64,000 nt of DNA from Siderastrea siderea. Lineage: Eukaryota; Cnidaria; Anthozoa; Scleractinia; Rhizangiidae. Shown piece by piece: positions 20,460 through 31,379 of the stretch. The translations under genes and the position numbers were made by a program. Location of the stretch: assembly GCA_964030785.1 (NCBI GenBank), contig OZ034967.1, positions 71,799,613 to 71,863,612 of the forward strand, given 5' to 3'. The notes beneath the pieces were generated by a model. That model searched no databases and had not been told where the DNA came from. It saw nothing but the letters and a program-made list of their open reading frames with translations. Within the stretch, counting starts at the first letter, position 1; each line of letters begins with the position of its first letter.

Positions 20460-22242
20460 GCCATAGACAGTTTTGTCTATATGACTACGTCATCAAATAT
20501 GGCGTCTGGGTAAAATTCCCAAAACCCTATACCGGTCCCAATTTTTAGCCCTGCATTTTTGTCTCTGATTTTTTTGTCCCTTGGGTCCCAATTTACTTGA
20601 AAGAGGACCAACAGAGCTTCAAAGGCAAAGCAACATGAATGGTGTCGGTTCAAATGTAGCGAAGAAATCGGTTGTTGAAGGCGAGCGTCCAGGTCTTGTT
20701 TAGGCCGTTTGAAGACGTACCTGCTACCACAAAAATAGATATTTGAGGTAAGAAATATTTTTTTCAATAAAAAATAAAAATACCACGTAAAACTTTGATA
20801 AATTTGCTTCGAAGTTATCGCAAGAGAAGTCATATGCATCGTGATTTAGTTCATATGCACGGCCGTTGTAATTTTAACTTGAAGTGTTGTGCTTCGCCGC
20901 CATGGCGTTTTGGCTTCTGCTGCTTATCGATTTTCTATTCTAAAAGGTCGGTTTTGCTTTTTGTTTCAGCTAATGGATCGTCATATTTCTATTTTGAAGA
21001 CAGTCTGTCGACCATGTGGCAAACGGCTGCCCAGTAAGTCTGGATATTCAGGAGTATGAACGGCGTCGGTTGAAATCGTGGCAAGTTATCCTCTGTTGAA
21101 GTCGAGTTTCGTCGTTTAGTTTGACTCGCGCGAGAAGGTATTGCTACCATGGAAATGGAAAATTGAGGTACGTCAGATTTTTTGCGTTCAAAAGGAAAAT
21201 ATAACTGTAATCTTAATCTTTGGGTGTGCTAGCTCTGGGCAATAAATTAGGTTTTTGGACTTCAGCTTGATTGCGAGATTCCTAATTGTAAAAGCCGCTA
21301 AAAGGAGTGATGTTTCAGTTCTCAAAGGGTACGCGAGTTTCTAATTTAATAGGTGATATGGTGTTTGCTTCCAGTTATCTGCAAGACATGTAACTTTATC
21401 ACGGATGTCGTAAGTGTCTAAAGGATCCAAGTTATTCTGAGAGTGTTACAGTTTTCTTTCATCACACACTAGCTACGGCTTCTTACGCATACATCATGTA
21501 TACATGGTTGTCGATGAAATTGAAAGTTTAATTAAAACATTGCATCTCCATTGTCTTATGGCGTTGTTATCATCCAACAGATAGCTCTCCAGCAGTTCAA
21601 TTTGCGCTTAGCAATTCTGACAGAGGTTGTTGTTTGACCTTCCTGTGAAGGGCTGTTTGTAGTTCATAAACGATTTTCTAAACCTCCATTTGTTAACATG
21701 AATCTGCAGCAGTTGAAATGCTGGTTGTTAGAATCAAGGACGCTTCTCGTAAATGTATTGTGTTAATGAAGTTTTATTGTCCTCTCTTTCCTAGGATTGT
21801 ATGTGGAGAACCCACCGTAACATTTCGCACCAAACAGGAGCAAAATTTCCGAAGAAATGAACAGGCCGGCGGAGGAGCATACGTCCCGCGACTTAAATCG
21901 ACGGCCCAAGAGACGGAGTTTGCAACCGAAGTGCTTCATCGAGTTCGCGTAACCCTAGCGGAGTGTGAAAATGAAATGCATATGTCAGTAGATTTCGAAA
22001 ATTAGATCAGATGTCGAAAGTTATTTGTGATGCGAAAATAAATAAATGATATGTTTCGTGTAATTTATTGCTAATTTTACACTGTTCCCCTTCGCCGAAA
22101 TAATATTAGAATATGGCCGCCAGGCATGAGGCAGCAAGAAAAATAAAAACAGTTCGAGTCCCTCTCGGCCAAATAAGTTTGTTTTGGTTTTGTCTAGACC
22201 AATCACATTGCTAGAAATTATATAGACAAAACTGTCTATGGC
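20460..22242. mobile_element. 1.8-kb TIR element nested in the right arm
   Basis: The ends GCCATAGACAGTTTTGTCTA and its reverse complement are perfect 23-bp inverted repeats, and each tip is itself a hairpin (ATAGACA-GTTT-TGTCTAT). The left arm of the giant repeat has an uninterrupted version of the site near 16620, so this is an insertion. Two diverged direct repeats lie inside (about 20635-20770 and 21055-21185). The target duplication is unclear. Confidence 0.8.
21795..22005 (+). CDS. Possible terminal exon inside the nested element
   Basis: An acceptor with a pyrimidine tract (CTCTCTTTCCTAG) precedes an open stretch ending in a stop at 22003-22005. It encodes IVCGEPTVTFRTKQEQNFRR, a Gly-rich turn, and a polar, acidic C-terminus ending DFEN. 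GC content and codon use are higher than in the surroundings, which favours real coding. No domain is recognised. It may be the 3' part of the element's own gene or a captured host exon. Upstream exons could not be identified. Confidence 0.3.
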
Positions 22243-22436
22243 CCGGACTGTCAAAAGCGGCATTTTGAGCGAATTCCGTTAATATTGATTTTCTTGAAAA
22301 TAAATCGATATTCAGCCAAACGAACTATGCCGTGATTTGTTTCACATTAAGGTCTACCTAACATAAGAATATGAGCGGAATTGATTTTTGACCTGTTGCC
22401 ACCAAATGTTTGACCGTTGGTAACATTCGCTCTTAA

Positions 22437-22808
22437 GAGTTTATGTGATTTTTGGGGGACACGTGTAGATTTCGATCGTGAGTATCACGACTTGGTCATT
22501 TATCCAACTAAACAACATCATACTTGGCAAAGTTATAAACCTTGACCATATTTTTCGTGTAAAGGGTCTCTTTATTTTTCAATTAGAACGTATTACTTGA
22601 ATTAGAACGTATTACTTGGCCACGTCAGCAGTCTCGAGCAGTCGCTTACAAATGGTCCACATCTTGTTGATACTTCAGTTATTTTTTTTTCATTTCACAC
22701 TTTGTATTGACTTACATTAACCTGAGACTGTATATTATGGATCTCCATAAGCCACGTCTAAGCGGGTCAAAATTGTCAGATTGTTAGAACTCGGATGATC
22801 CACAGACT
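22437..22808. other. Intergenic, nothing recognised
   Basis: Short AT-rich stretch between the giant inverted repeat and repeat copy A. A short direct repeat (TTAGAACGTATTACTT) occurs at about 22584 and 22602. Confidence 0.5.
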
Positions 22809-24299
22809 ACAACGGCCACATCTTTACGGAGTATAACAACAAACTATGATTATTTTCCTGGCTTTGCTTAAAATTAGTGTAGACCACTTTTTCTTAACCC
22901 TGTGTAAACGTCACTTATACATTCGCTCCATGGATGCTGAGGAGTTATCACAAGAACATAAAAGCGTGAAAAAGTCGATTTACTAAATTTATGTCACAAA
23001 ACGAACATAGATGTGTCTCAAACAGCAAAATTAAAATGTATTGATAAAATGGTTATCGACGAGACAAAGACATAAATACACGAGAAAGTGTAAACCAGAA
23101 TGGTAATTTAAAACTTGATAAAAACTTTAAAACTATTGATAAAACTATTTTAAAACTTTAAAACTATTGATAAAATGGTTATCGACGAGACAAAGACATA
23201 AATACACGAGAAAGTGTAAACCAGAATGGTAATTTAAAACTTCAAAGAACGGAACGCCCGACCATTATCATTCCACCACTATTTTGCTATATGTCAAGAA
23301 CACTCAAAATATGCCACGTTATTACACTGTAGGATCCCATAGAGCTATGCGTAATGGAGCTAAAAGACGGAAAATGACGTGGAATAACAAATGAATTATT
23401 ATTCTGTGATTTTACAGATAATAAATACTCTTAAACTATACTATACCACTCGTAAAATGTCAGGGAGTATTATCAGTAGTACCGTAGAATAAGGTGTACA
23501 TAACGACTTGCTATAGAATCGCATAAGTGAAAGAAAACTCGCATTCTGATTGGCTGACGAAGCGAGGCTATTTAACGTGGAATTGCATGCAGGAGAAGTG
23601 ATGTTGCACTAGCCAGCAATATCGCTTGTTTATAATTAACTGTTTATTACGTTCGGTATACTACTGAATGATAATAACTACAGTGAGCTTTCCTTTAAAG
23701 CAGACATTACGGATATTTCTTGCACTGGGTCTTTTACATTTTTTATTAACCAACTTTGACGATATTTGGGTGAAGAAGCTGCTACAATCGTACAAGAAAT
23801 TAAACAGTGCTACCGACGAAAAGAGGCTTTTCATGAGGAAAAAGCAGCGCAAGTGTCAAGAAACAAATAACCTTAAAAAAGCTGAAGGAGTAAGGCCTCT
23901 AAGCTAAGTGCAAAAGCAGATGTTGTCCGAAATAGTTTGTTATAAATTGTGACAGTCAAGGATCAAATACAGGAGCTTATCTTAAAAAGAAAAGGCATCC
24001 CAACTCCAACAGAAGAACTGGCAACAAAAGAAAAGGGGCAAATTAAAGTAAATAACTCAGATTTTCTTCGACTTCACAGGAAGGGAGCTCAAAGATAAGC
24101 TGTTGAATATAGCTGATGCAGCGAACGGCGATGCCTCTCCTTTGGATGCCTGCTCCATTGGATGTCCATCGCGATAATTGAGACTGATAACTTTCATATT
24201 TTAAGTATAAAGTCAATCCCAGTACTCACAAAAATGTCTTATTTCTTGTCCAAAGTTCTTTTTCACATTTAGATTAAAGTTTTCGGTTGTCGCCAGACA

Positions 24300-24760
24300 G
24301 ACTCGAAATGGCATTATATTTTCTGCGTTCGCTGCTCGGTATGGAATTGGACTTAGAGCGGAATACTAATCATCAAGGTTTAGATCAGCTGTGTAGTTTG
24401 CTTAAAGAAATATACCAGTACTGGGATGAAATAGGAATCCAAATGAGACGCAGGACTGTAAGTTTACAGATTTGGAGCAAGAGAGACAAACCATTCCGCA
24501 ATCCCAGGGAAGACCACCCTTTGTCATCAAAAAGGAGTTTCTCGAAGATCTCCGAAGTTGTGATTCTTACACCTGGACAGATATTGCCAGGATTCTACGA
24601 ATTTCTCGCCGGACCTTGTATAGTAGTGTAAAAGAGTTCAAGCTGGAGAATTTAAGTATATTCGGATTTTTCAGGTGATGAACTGGATGCGCTCGTTAGG
24701 AGACATATTTCTCAACACGGAAGTACAACGAGGAAATCCTATTTGGTTGTTTCAAAGAGT
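24300..24760 (+). pseudogene. Helix-turn-helix transposase-like fragment, copy A
   Basis: The segment encodes RLEMALYFLRSLLGMELDLE, then in a second frame SQGRPPFVI, LRSCDSYTWTDIARILRIS and EFKLENLS. The GRP, EDLRS, TWTDIARILRIS pattern matches the N-terminal helix-turn-helix of a cnidarian and fish transposase group carrying an rve integrase core. At least one frameshift (near 24470) separates the halves. The integrase core itself is absent. Copy B at 43311-43670 is better preserved. It should bind transposon ends if ever intact; here it is dead. Confidence 0.55.
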
Positions 24761-24929
24761 TTAAAGAGATAGGATTAGGCTAAGGCATCACTTACCCGCG
24801 ATGATCCCGAAAACACGGCAGTAAGGTGACTTAATCAAAGGAATTGACCACACGTTTAACAACCAGTTTTCAGCCTAAGCCGCAAATTGGTGATGACCTA
24901 AAAGAGCAAAGAACCGAAACCAGTCTTGT

Positions 24930-25050
24930 ACAATCAACAATGCGTTGTGTATAAATTTATGCGTGATCTGTGCGATGAAGAATGCGTCGGCTTCACCAAC
25001 TGTCGTTTACATTAACACATTGACGAGCACCTGTTCTTTGCCACCATATT
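24930..25050 (+). pseudogene. Penelope-like GIY-YIG remnant, copy A
   Basis: The VYKFM-DLCDEECVG pattern followed by the linker to HIDEHL is the GIY-YIG endonuclease core found at the C-terminus of Penelope-like retroelements. In this copy the frame is lost within the domain. Compare 43756-43992 and 49090-49240. Confidence 0.55.
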
Positions 25051-26114
25051 GTAAACATCAACGACCTGACTTGAAAACTCTATTTGCACGAAATTATTTG
25101 TTCAGCCAGTTGAACGCACGTAATTCCTCATTATCTTCGATAACACTTCTCCGCAATGGACACTGAACAGTTATTTTAGTCTTCAACTTTCAGTATAAAT
25201 TATTTGTTTCTGTTGGCTGTTACATTTTGCTTGATAGTAGTGCCAAAATGTCACCGAAACGCCGCCTCCTTTTTTCGCCTATTGTTTTTGTTATTAATAT
25301 CTTATTGAATAAAATATCAAGCTACTGAATTGAAAAAGCGTGTACCGAGTAAACTAACATGCTGCATATAAATTGAAAATTACTGTACAAATATAAATAT
25401 TATTGAATATTTGTTCATTTGTTTAATTAGAAAAGAAGATTTATTGAAATAATTTTGATTTATTGAACAAAAGCGAAAATTCGAAGCGTTAAACATAATC
25501 TTGGCTCATTGAGCAAAAATTCGAGGCGTTGGACACAAAAATGTTCTTGTTAAATATTGCAACAATCCGTGTATCATAGGGCACAATTTAAGAAAGATTC
25601 TCTTTTAATAATTTAAAATAAGCACCTGCACATGCGAGGAAGCAAGTACAGCTCATGTATCTCTAGTGCTTTAGCCTGTTATTTTTGCTGCTTATTTCAA
25701 GACGGAACTGGATCACTGAGCCTTCCATCACCTGATTTCAAACATACGTAATGAATTTACTTTGTTTGTTAATTTGTTATCACTATTTTATTGTATTTTT
25801 AAATAACTTTATTGCAGTTTGATTTTAATTTTAATTGTCGTTGAAAAGCCCCTCTGGGGAGTGTCAATTAAGTTTCTATTGTATTGTACGTTAACTCTTC
25901 TTCGTTTCACTTAATAAATTTTAGTAACTTTTAAGACGGTTATTCTTTCTTAGTTTTTGTTTTGTTTCAGTTACAGTTTTTATCATTCAAGAGCTCCATT
26001 GCTGTAATGTTAGTTAGAAAGGCTAACAAACCTACAGTTTACTTTAACATGGAATATTTATGTTAACCCGATTGGTGAAAATGTGGAGACACAAACAGAA
26101 TTATTGTGCTGTCA

Positions 26115-27143
26115 CAGTATGTGTTCCTTGGTCCGCGAGTAAAAATTATAATCTTAAATATCTTACCTGAATCAAAACGTCTAGAGCTGAAGTTTTCCCC
26201 GAAGACAGCTTTTACGTTTCTCGGGATAATTTTAAAGTGGCAAGTTCCAAACTGAAATATTGGTTCTTGTAATTCGAAAAAAGGTGACCGTGTTCGCGGG
26301 CCTTGGTCCGCGAATTTAGTCCTTGGTCCGCGAATCACGCAAACAGCACGAACCGTACCTGTGAATCCCAATAATTTCCGTAGGAGAATGAAAATTTTAA
26401 CAATATTTTATTTATTCTTTCTTATCATTGATATATCTAAGCTGCAGTCTTGTTGGGACGTCGTTGTGAGTATAAAATAATATGTTTTACTTTTCAGACA
26501 ACAGTCTCCCACACAAGCCCCAAGCGCAGTCGAATATTGATTACAAGACTACACGCTTATATGTATTCTAGGTATACAAGAGAAGTTACCCCCGTTCATA
26601 AACATGTATAAAGAAGATTTTTAAAATGTTCAGCAAAAGCAAAGGCCGTTTCCATTTATCTGAGGTTTTCTTTATCCGCTTTGCGGAATGTACGTTCTGC
26701 AGGGTCATAGGTTGCGGACAAAGGACCCACATGCGAAAATTGTTGATATTTTTCAAGAGTCGTTACAACAAAAGTTTTAAACTCTGCATCAAATTCGTTC
26801 ATAAACGCAGAAATTAGTTTATCTGTAAACTTGTTTTTTAAAAAAAAAAACGTCCTCCCGTTGCGTTTTATCTATGCACAAGCTAAGTAAACATGACTAT
26901 GTAATTTACGGAGCAGCAAAAGTAGACACTTCAAGAAAGACAAATTGGCCTGCCTGTCAACAAACTTGAATTCCGCGCCTTCACTAACAGCAGGAGTGCC
27001 AAAAACTTCGTCATATCGAAGAAGACTAATCAATAAATCATCGGATACATTCGTTTTTTGTCGTATTTTATTTAATGACCAAATATTAAATCAGTTCGGA
27101 AATGTCGCGGACCAAGGACCTCGCGGACCAAGGACGACATACT
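26115..27143. mobile_element. 1.03-kb TIR element with CCTTGGTCCGCGA repeats
   Basis: The ends CAGTATGT and ACATACTG are followed by CCTTGGTCCGCGA, which recurs at least five times near both ends (26125, 26302, 26321, and inverted at 27106 and 27122). Copy C (near 50625) has the uninterrupted site, which marks this as an insertion. The target duplication is unclear and the interior shows no convincing gene. Confidence 0.78.
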
Positions 27144-28275
27144 GTCTACTGCAAAAAATAAAGGTGAAAAGTTTGAAAACAGCTAACCAACCGTGAAAGA
27201 GAATCAAAGATAGCCGATTGGAGATCAAGCATGTTGAAAGCGCGCAAGAGAATCGATGAAAGTTGTCGAAAACGCAAGAAGGCAAATAACAGCGTGCGAG
27301 AGTATTTCGCATTGGAAATGATGAAATCGCATGGGAGTTGAATAGCTCGTCTGGTATATGTTAAAGATCAAATTTGCCTAACAAGATTATAAAAGTAGTG
27401 TTTCGTCAAAGTACGCGTATACGCGTATTGAACATGCTACCACTTGGTGACATATGTAGAGTTTACCAAAGAAATAAAGTAGAACAAAAACATTTTGTTT
27501 GTGGTAATAAACGGAAATGGGCAAAAATCTGCCACACTGCGGGATAATTTCAGCGACTGTTATCAGGAGTCGATGTCATTTTTTGTTTGGTCAAAAACAT
27601 GAAAGGTTACCCGTTATTTCAATACTTGTAAAACAATCATGACATAGATGTCTGGGTTTCCCTTTGTTTTAAATGCAATTTTTCATGAAATTTTTTCCTT
27701 TACTTTCGAAAAACGTTCGAAACGTTCTGTAGAACTTTCCAGAACACTTCAGAATGCTGAGCCATTGCTTAGTTGAATTTATTGATCATTTTACGTCATT
27801 AAGGACGATGCCACCTAAATGTAGGGAATTTTTGGACAGTTTATGGCTGTGTGGGGAAACGAGATCTTTGGAAGGGCTACTGGAATTCAAATAGAAAATT
27901 ATGGGTAACAACGTATTTTTCAGAGATAATCAAACAGCCATAATCCTAAAAGCTTCAAATACGTAACAATGTATGGAATTTCCTTTCTATAAAATTTAAG
28001 CTCAATTATCTCGGAACTATTATCTGCTGGTGAATCCAGCAGCCATTGCTAAGATCTGCTTTTCCCACATAATTGTAAGTCGCGCAAAATTACCTTTGTA
28101 TTATCGAGACGAGTTTCTCGGACCATCCCGCAATGCGCAGAACGTATGCGCAGTAACAAAAGGAGCTAGGACTGGAATCCAGAATCCACATTCATATGGA
28201 ATCCGGAATCCAATAAAGTTTGGAATCCGGAATCCACTTGTGAATCGATCTTAAAACCGTTTCCAAAAAAAAAAT

Positions 28276-28317
<42 letters not shown>

Positions 28318-30176
28318 TTGAAATGGAGGGGAAAGACTATAAACGCCATAAGTCGCGCTTTTGCAAAACGAGATGCTTTTTATCCTTTAAGGATAATATT
28401 TAGAAACTGGGATGTCAAGCACTAGTCTTCAAATTTCTCATTCTTGCAAAACGTTTTAAAAGTACTTGATCAAAAAGATGTTGATAAAAAATAGACTCGA
28501 AATTTCGCTTTCGTATCCATTAGCTGTAGTGTTTTTATGTACTTTGTCAGGAGCCCATTAGAGGGAGCGTGAATCTGGTATCGACCGGTGTCACAGCGCG
28601 TTAGATTTTCCGGCTATTTTTAGATTATATTTTCCCGCGAAAAGTTGCTGTTTCCGTGAAAGTCCGCAGCATCCAATATAAAGGCCGATCTCCTCCCCCC
28701 TTCTCTCCATCCCTCCTGTCCTCTTTCTCCATAGACCAGTTTCAGAGCTCCTTCCAGTCCAAATTTTCCCCAGCACTCTTAAGCATCCCAGACATCTTTG
28801 CAATACGCAGCTGAATTAAAAAGAAAAGACAAAAACAAAATATAGTCCCAATATATTGGCGAACGTCCTATGGAGCGGCGACAGAATCTCTGGTACTGCG
28901 AGATGGTGAGTGGCGAACCTTGCAATGACAAACCGTAGGGAGTTAAAATATTGAAATGTAACAGTATGGACAGTATGAGTTCGCCAAAAAGGTTTTTATC
29001 TGGCGACGACAACTACGAAACAACGTTAAGTTGGACGAGATGCGAACACAACAGTAGTAGATGCCGGGAGTGGATGTTTCCCTGCTGAAGACGATAAAAG
29101 CGCATCCATTCGAGAAAAACTACGGCGTAAGCTTCTAAAAAACAAAGCAAATCTGATCAAGACAACTCTGACCTTGAGGCACTGGATGCATGTCGAAGAA
29201 AACTTTTAGCAACGGTACATAATTGCTGAGTTAAACTGGACTCTGCAGAGATTCAAGAAAGAGAAAGTGACCAAGCGACTGCTGGATTCCTTAATTAAAG
29301 CTTGCCATAACTATTTGAGGAAGGGTTTCTCAGTCATCAAAGAGTAAACAACTTCAACAGCCCTGTTATTCACAACATTCAGAAAGGGATGGAATTCTTT
29401 GAAGTGCGGTGTCATAGGCATCGGCAAACAGGTGATTTAGCTTTGTTAAATATTTTCATTCATGCACATGCACCAAACGTGAAACCCTCTCGTTTATCAA
29501 TAAATAAATGTTCTCAAACAATATCATGTTGTTTCAATAATTATTATAATATTATGTTTTTTTTACAGAGTATACAAACAACACGAAGAGAAGCAAGGCA
29601 AAAGAAATTTCTTGCAATTTTGGCGGGTTGGTTTACAAAAACTAATTAAAGTATAAATATCTTTTGCTGACAATTACAGCTTCTATTTCTGATACAGTTG
29701 TAAATGATATTAATTTTTAAAGGAAGAATTCGCTCATGTAGGGTAGTACAAAAAAAATTAAATTGATGATTCGAAAAACCTTATTTGAGTGGTTTCTTGG
29801 CTATTCTTACATTTTCATCTTGTGAGACAAATATCAACTTCCTCTTTTTAATACCTTTAGCCTTGGAAAACAATAACAATAACAATAATAACAACAATAC
29901 TTTTGAGTCATAATGGATGAAACCCAACCTTCAGAGAATTGAAATTAAAGCTATTGGGCAGCACTTTCCTCTGGTACTTTTTGACTTGCTTTACAGAGTA
30001 CATGGATCTTACCTTTGAATCAGTGTCGTGGATAAATCCACGGTTAACACACTATCTTAGTACCTTTTAGGTGTTTCTTTCAAACCTCTGACAGGCACTC
30101 TCATCACGTTTACATGAGAGTCCCCCCCCCGGGATGAGATGTCATAACTTGCATTATTTCTTATTTATTTCACAGA
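27144..30176. other. Non-coding repeats and remnants
   Basis: 27144-27620 is the continuation of copy A, matching 50630-51045. 28150-28235 has three GGAATCCGGAATCCA-type units. 28279-28315 is an (AAT)n microsatellite. 29875-29900 is an (AAC/AAT)n run. 30085-30140 has a fragment of the CCCGGGATGAG MITE seen at 56447. The open frame near 28779-29012 on the minus strand is hydrophobic but unrecognised. No gene is called. Confidence 0.4.
28279..28315 (+). repeat. (AAT)n microsatellite
   Basis: About 12 uninterrupted AAT triplets. Confidence 0.95.
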
Positions 30177-31379
30177 CATGGGACCTTCTGAGATTATTGG
30201 TACAATGGCTTTCTGGCAAATGTTTTTTTTTTGCAAGCATTTCACCAAATGGAAGTTACTTCATCCGTCCCCTGAGAGTAAACCGCAAGGCATTGGAATC
30301 CATTTTCAGTATGCTAAAGCACACCTCTGGTGGCAATTTATCAGCTACAGGCTATGGCCCAAGAAGAGTGGACAAGCTAATAAATACTCAGAGAAAGCCT
30401 ACAGAGATGTGCCATTAAAAATATTCTTTAGTGGAGAGGAAAATGGAACTCATGAAACTGTAACTGTGCCTGGCAAAACAGTTATAGCCTGAGAAAACAG
30501 CCGACGTTTCGCAAGGCCGCCACTTGAGCCCTCGCAAAACAACGTCTGAGTAATTAGCTCAGAAATCCCATACTGATGACGTGCTCAACCCAGATCTCGG
30601 TGGTGCTTCTGATTGGTTGAAAGAAAATTCCCTCCCTGCACAACCAATTAGTGCACATCATCAGTATGGAATTTCTGTGCTTGTTACTCAGATGTCAGAT
30701 GGGCTCAAGTGGCGACCTCGCGAAATGTCGGCTGTTTTCTCAGGCTAAAAACTTAATAGTGGATGTATATTGTTTGCATTTCCACCCTCAATTGCAAAAT
30801 CTGAATTAGGTGGTCATCAGGAAAGTAATGCCTGTACAATTATTTCAGTCAAATTTGGTACTTATTATTTCAACTACAAATTAGATGTATCTCTTTTGTG
30901 GAAGGAATTGCCTCAGTTATGGCTGGAGCACTTATCAGTGCAGTGTGTGATGGCAATGCCATATACATGATGACCTCTTTAGTGACACTGCAGTATTTCT
31001 AGATGTGGAAGACGTAGCACAGTCAGTTGGTACAGAATGCCAGGTGCAGTCCTGTGATCACAGCTTTGGTTTCAATAATGCCAATAATTTTGCTGACCTT
31101 GCAGCACACATTGACAATTTCAAGCTGAATTCTGTTTTAGACCATTATGGAGTGATCATTGCATGTGATAAATTACTTGGCAATTTAGTAAAGGGCAATG
31201 GCCTCTGTGCCCTTGTGGATAGTCGTGTGCACCCACCAATGAATGCAGGCGCAGTTAATTTAACTTGTAATAGCTCTCAGCATCTAATACAAGAGTATGC
31301 TAGTATGTTGCTGGCAGAGGGCCACACACTTAACATTGTAACTCTGAATTGGGTAGAGCATATGCCCTCCATAAATTAA
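30177..31379 (+). pseudogene. Transposase C-terminus fused to a cysteine-peptidase-like domain
   Basis: After an acceptor (TTTCACAG) the first frame encodes LRLLVQWLSGKCFF, then NRKALESIFSMLKHTSGGNL, resembling the end of P-element/THAP-type transposases. A frame change near 30395 leads into a segment interrupted by a MITE (30485-30747). After the MITE comes a cysteine box (GGHQESNACTII), then FGTYYF. A further frame change near 30960 leads to HDDLFSDTAVFLDVEDVAQS, then GNGLCALVDSRVHPPMNAGA (a histidine box) and a stop at 31379. The Cys box plus DSxxH box arrangement is that of papain or USP-like peptidases. The layout implies one ancestral multi-domain protein; this copy is broken by two frameshifts and the MITE. 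The domain naming is inference from pattern memory. Confidence 0.45.
30485..30747. mobile_element. 263-bp TIR MITE interrupting the fusion pseudogene
   Basis: The ends TAGCCTGAGAAAACAGCCGA and its reverse complement are nearly perfect for about 45 bp. The TAGCCTG tip resembles the 3574-4438 element. The flanks give TA on both sides but no clear longer target duplication. It interrupts a frame that resumes downstream. Confidence 0.85.

Larger units (their letters stand above)
16420..22436. repeat. Giant inverted repeat, arms about 1.5 kb
   Basis: The left arm 16420-17919 is matched in reverse complement by 19190-22436. Conserved blocks include the segments near 16500-16560 and 22320-22370, 16850-17110 and 19990-20240, and 17380-17560 and 19560-19740. 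The arms differ by scattered substitutions. The right arm is split by a separate insertion at 20460-22242; without it the arms are of equal length (about 1.5 kb). The 1.27-kb spacer is 17920-19189. This may be a long-TIR DNA element or a segmental inverted duplication. No target duplication was found at the outer ends. Confidence 0.85.
22809..25866 (+). mobile_element. 3-kb direct repeat, copy A (chimeric transposon relic)
   Basis: It begins at ACAACGGCCACATCT and ends at CCCCTCTGGGGAGTGTCA, and matches 41798-44966 over its length in direct orientation. Contents in order: a non-coding leader with an internal 126-bp duplication (about 23040-23240), a helix-turn-helix transposase-like segment (24300-24760), and a decayed GIY-YIG segment of a Penelope-like element (24930-25050). 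An AT-rich 3' tail follows. No target duplication was found. Past 25866, similarity to copy C (49090-51045) continues to about 27620. Confidence 0.8.
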
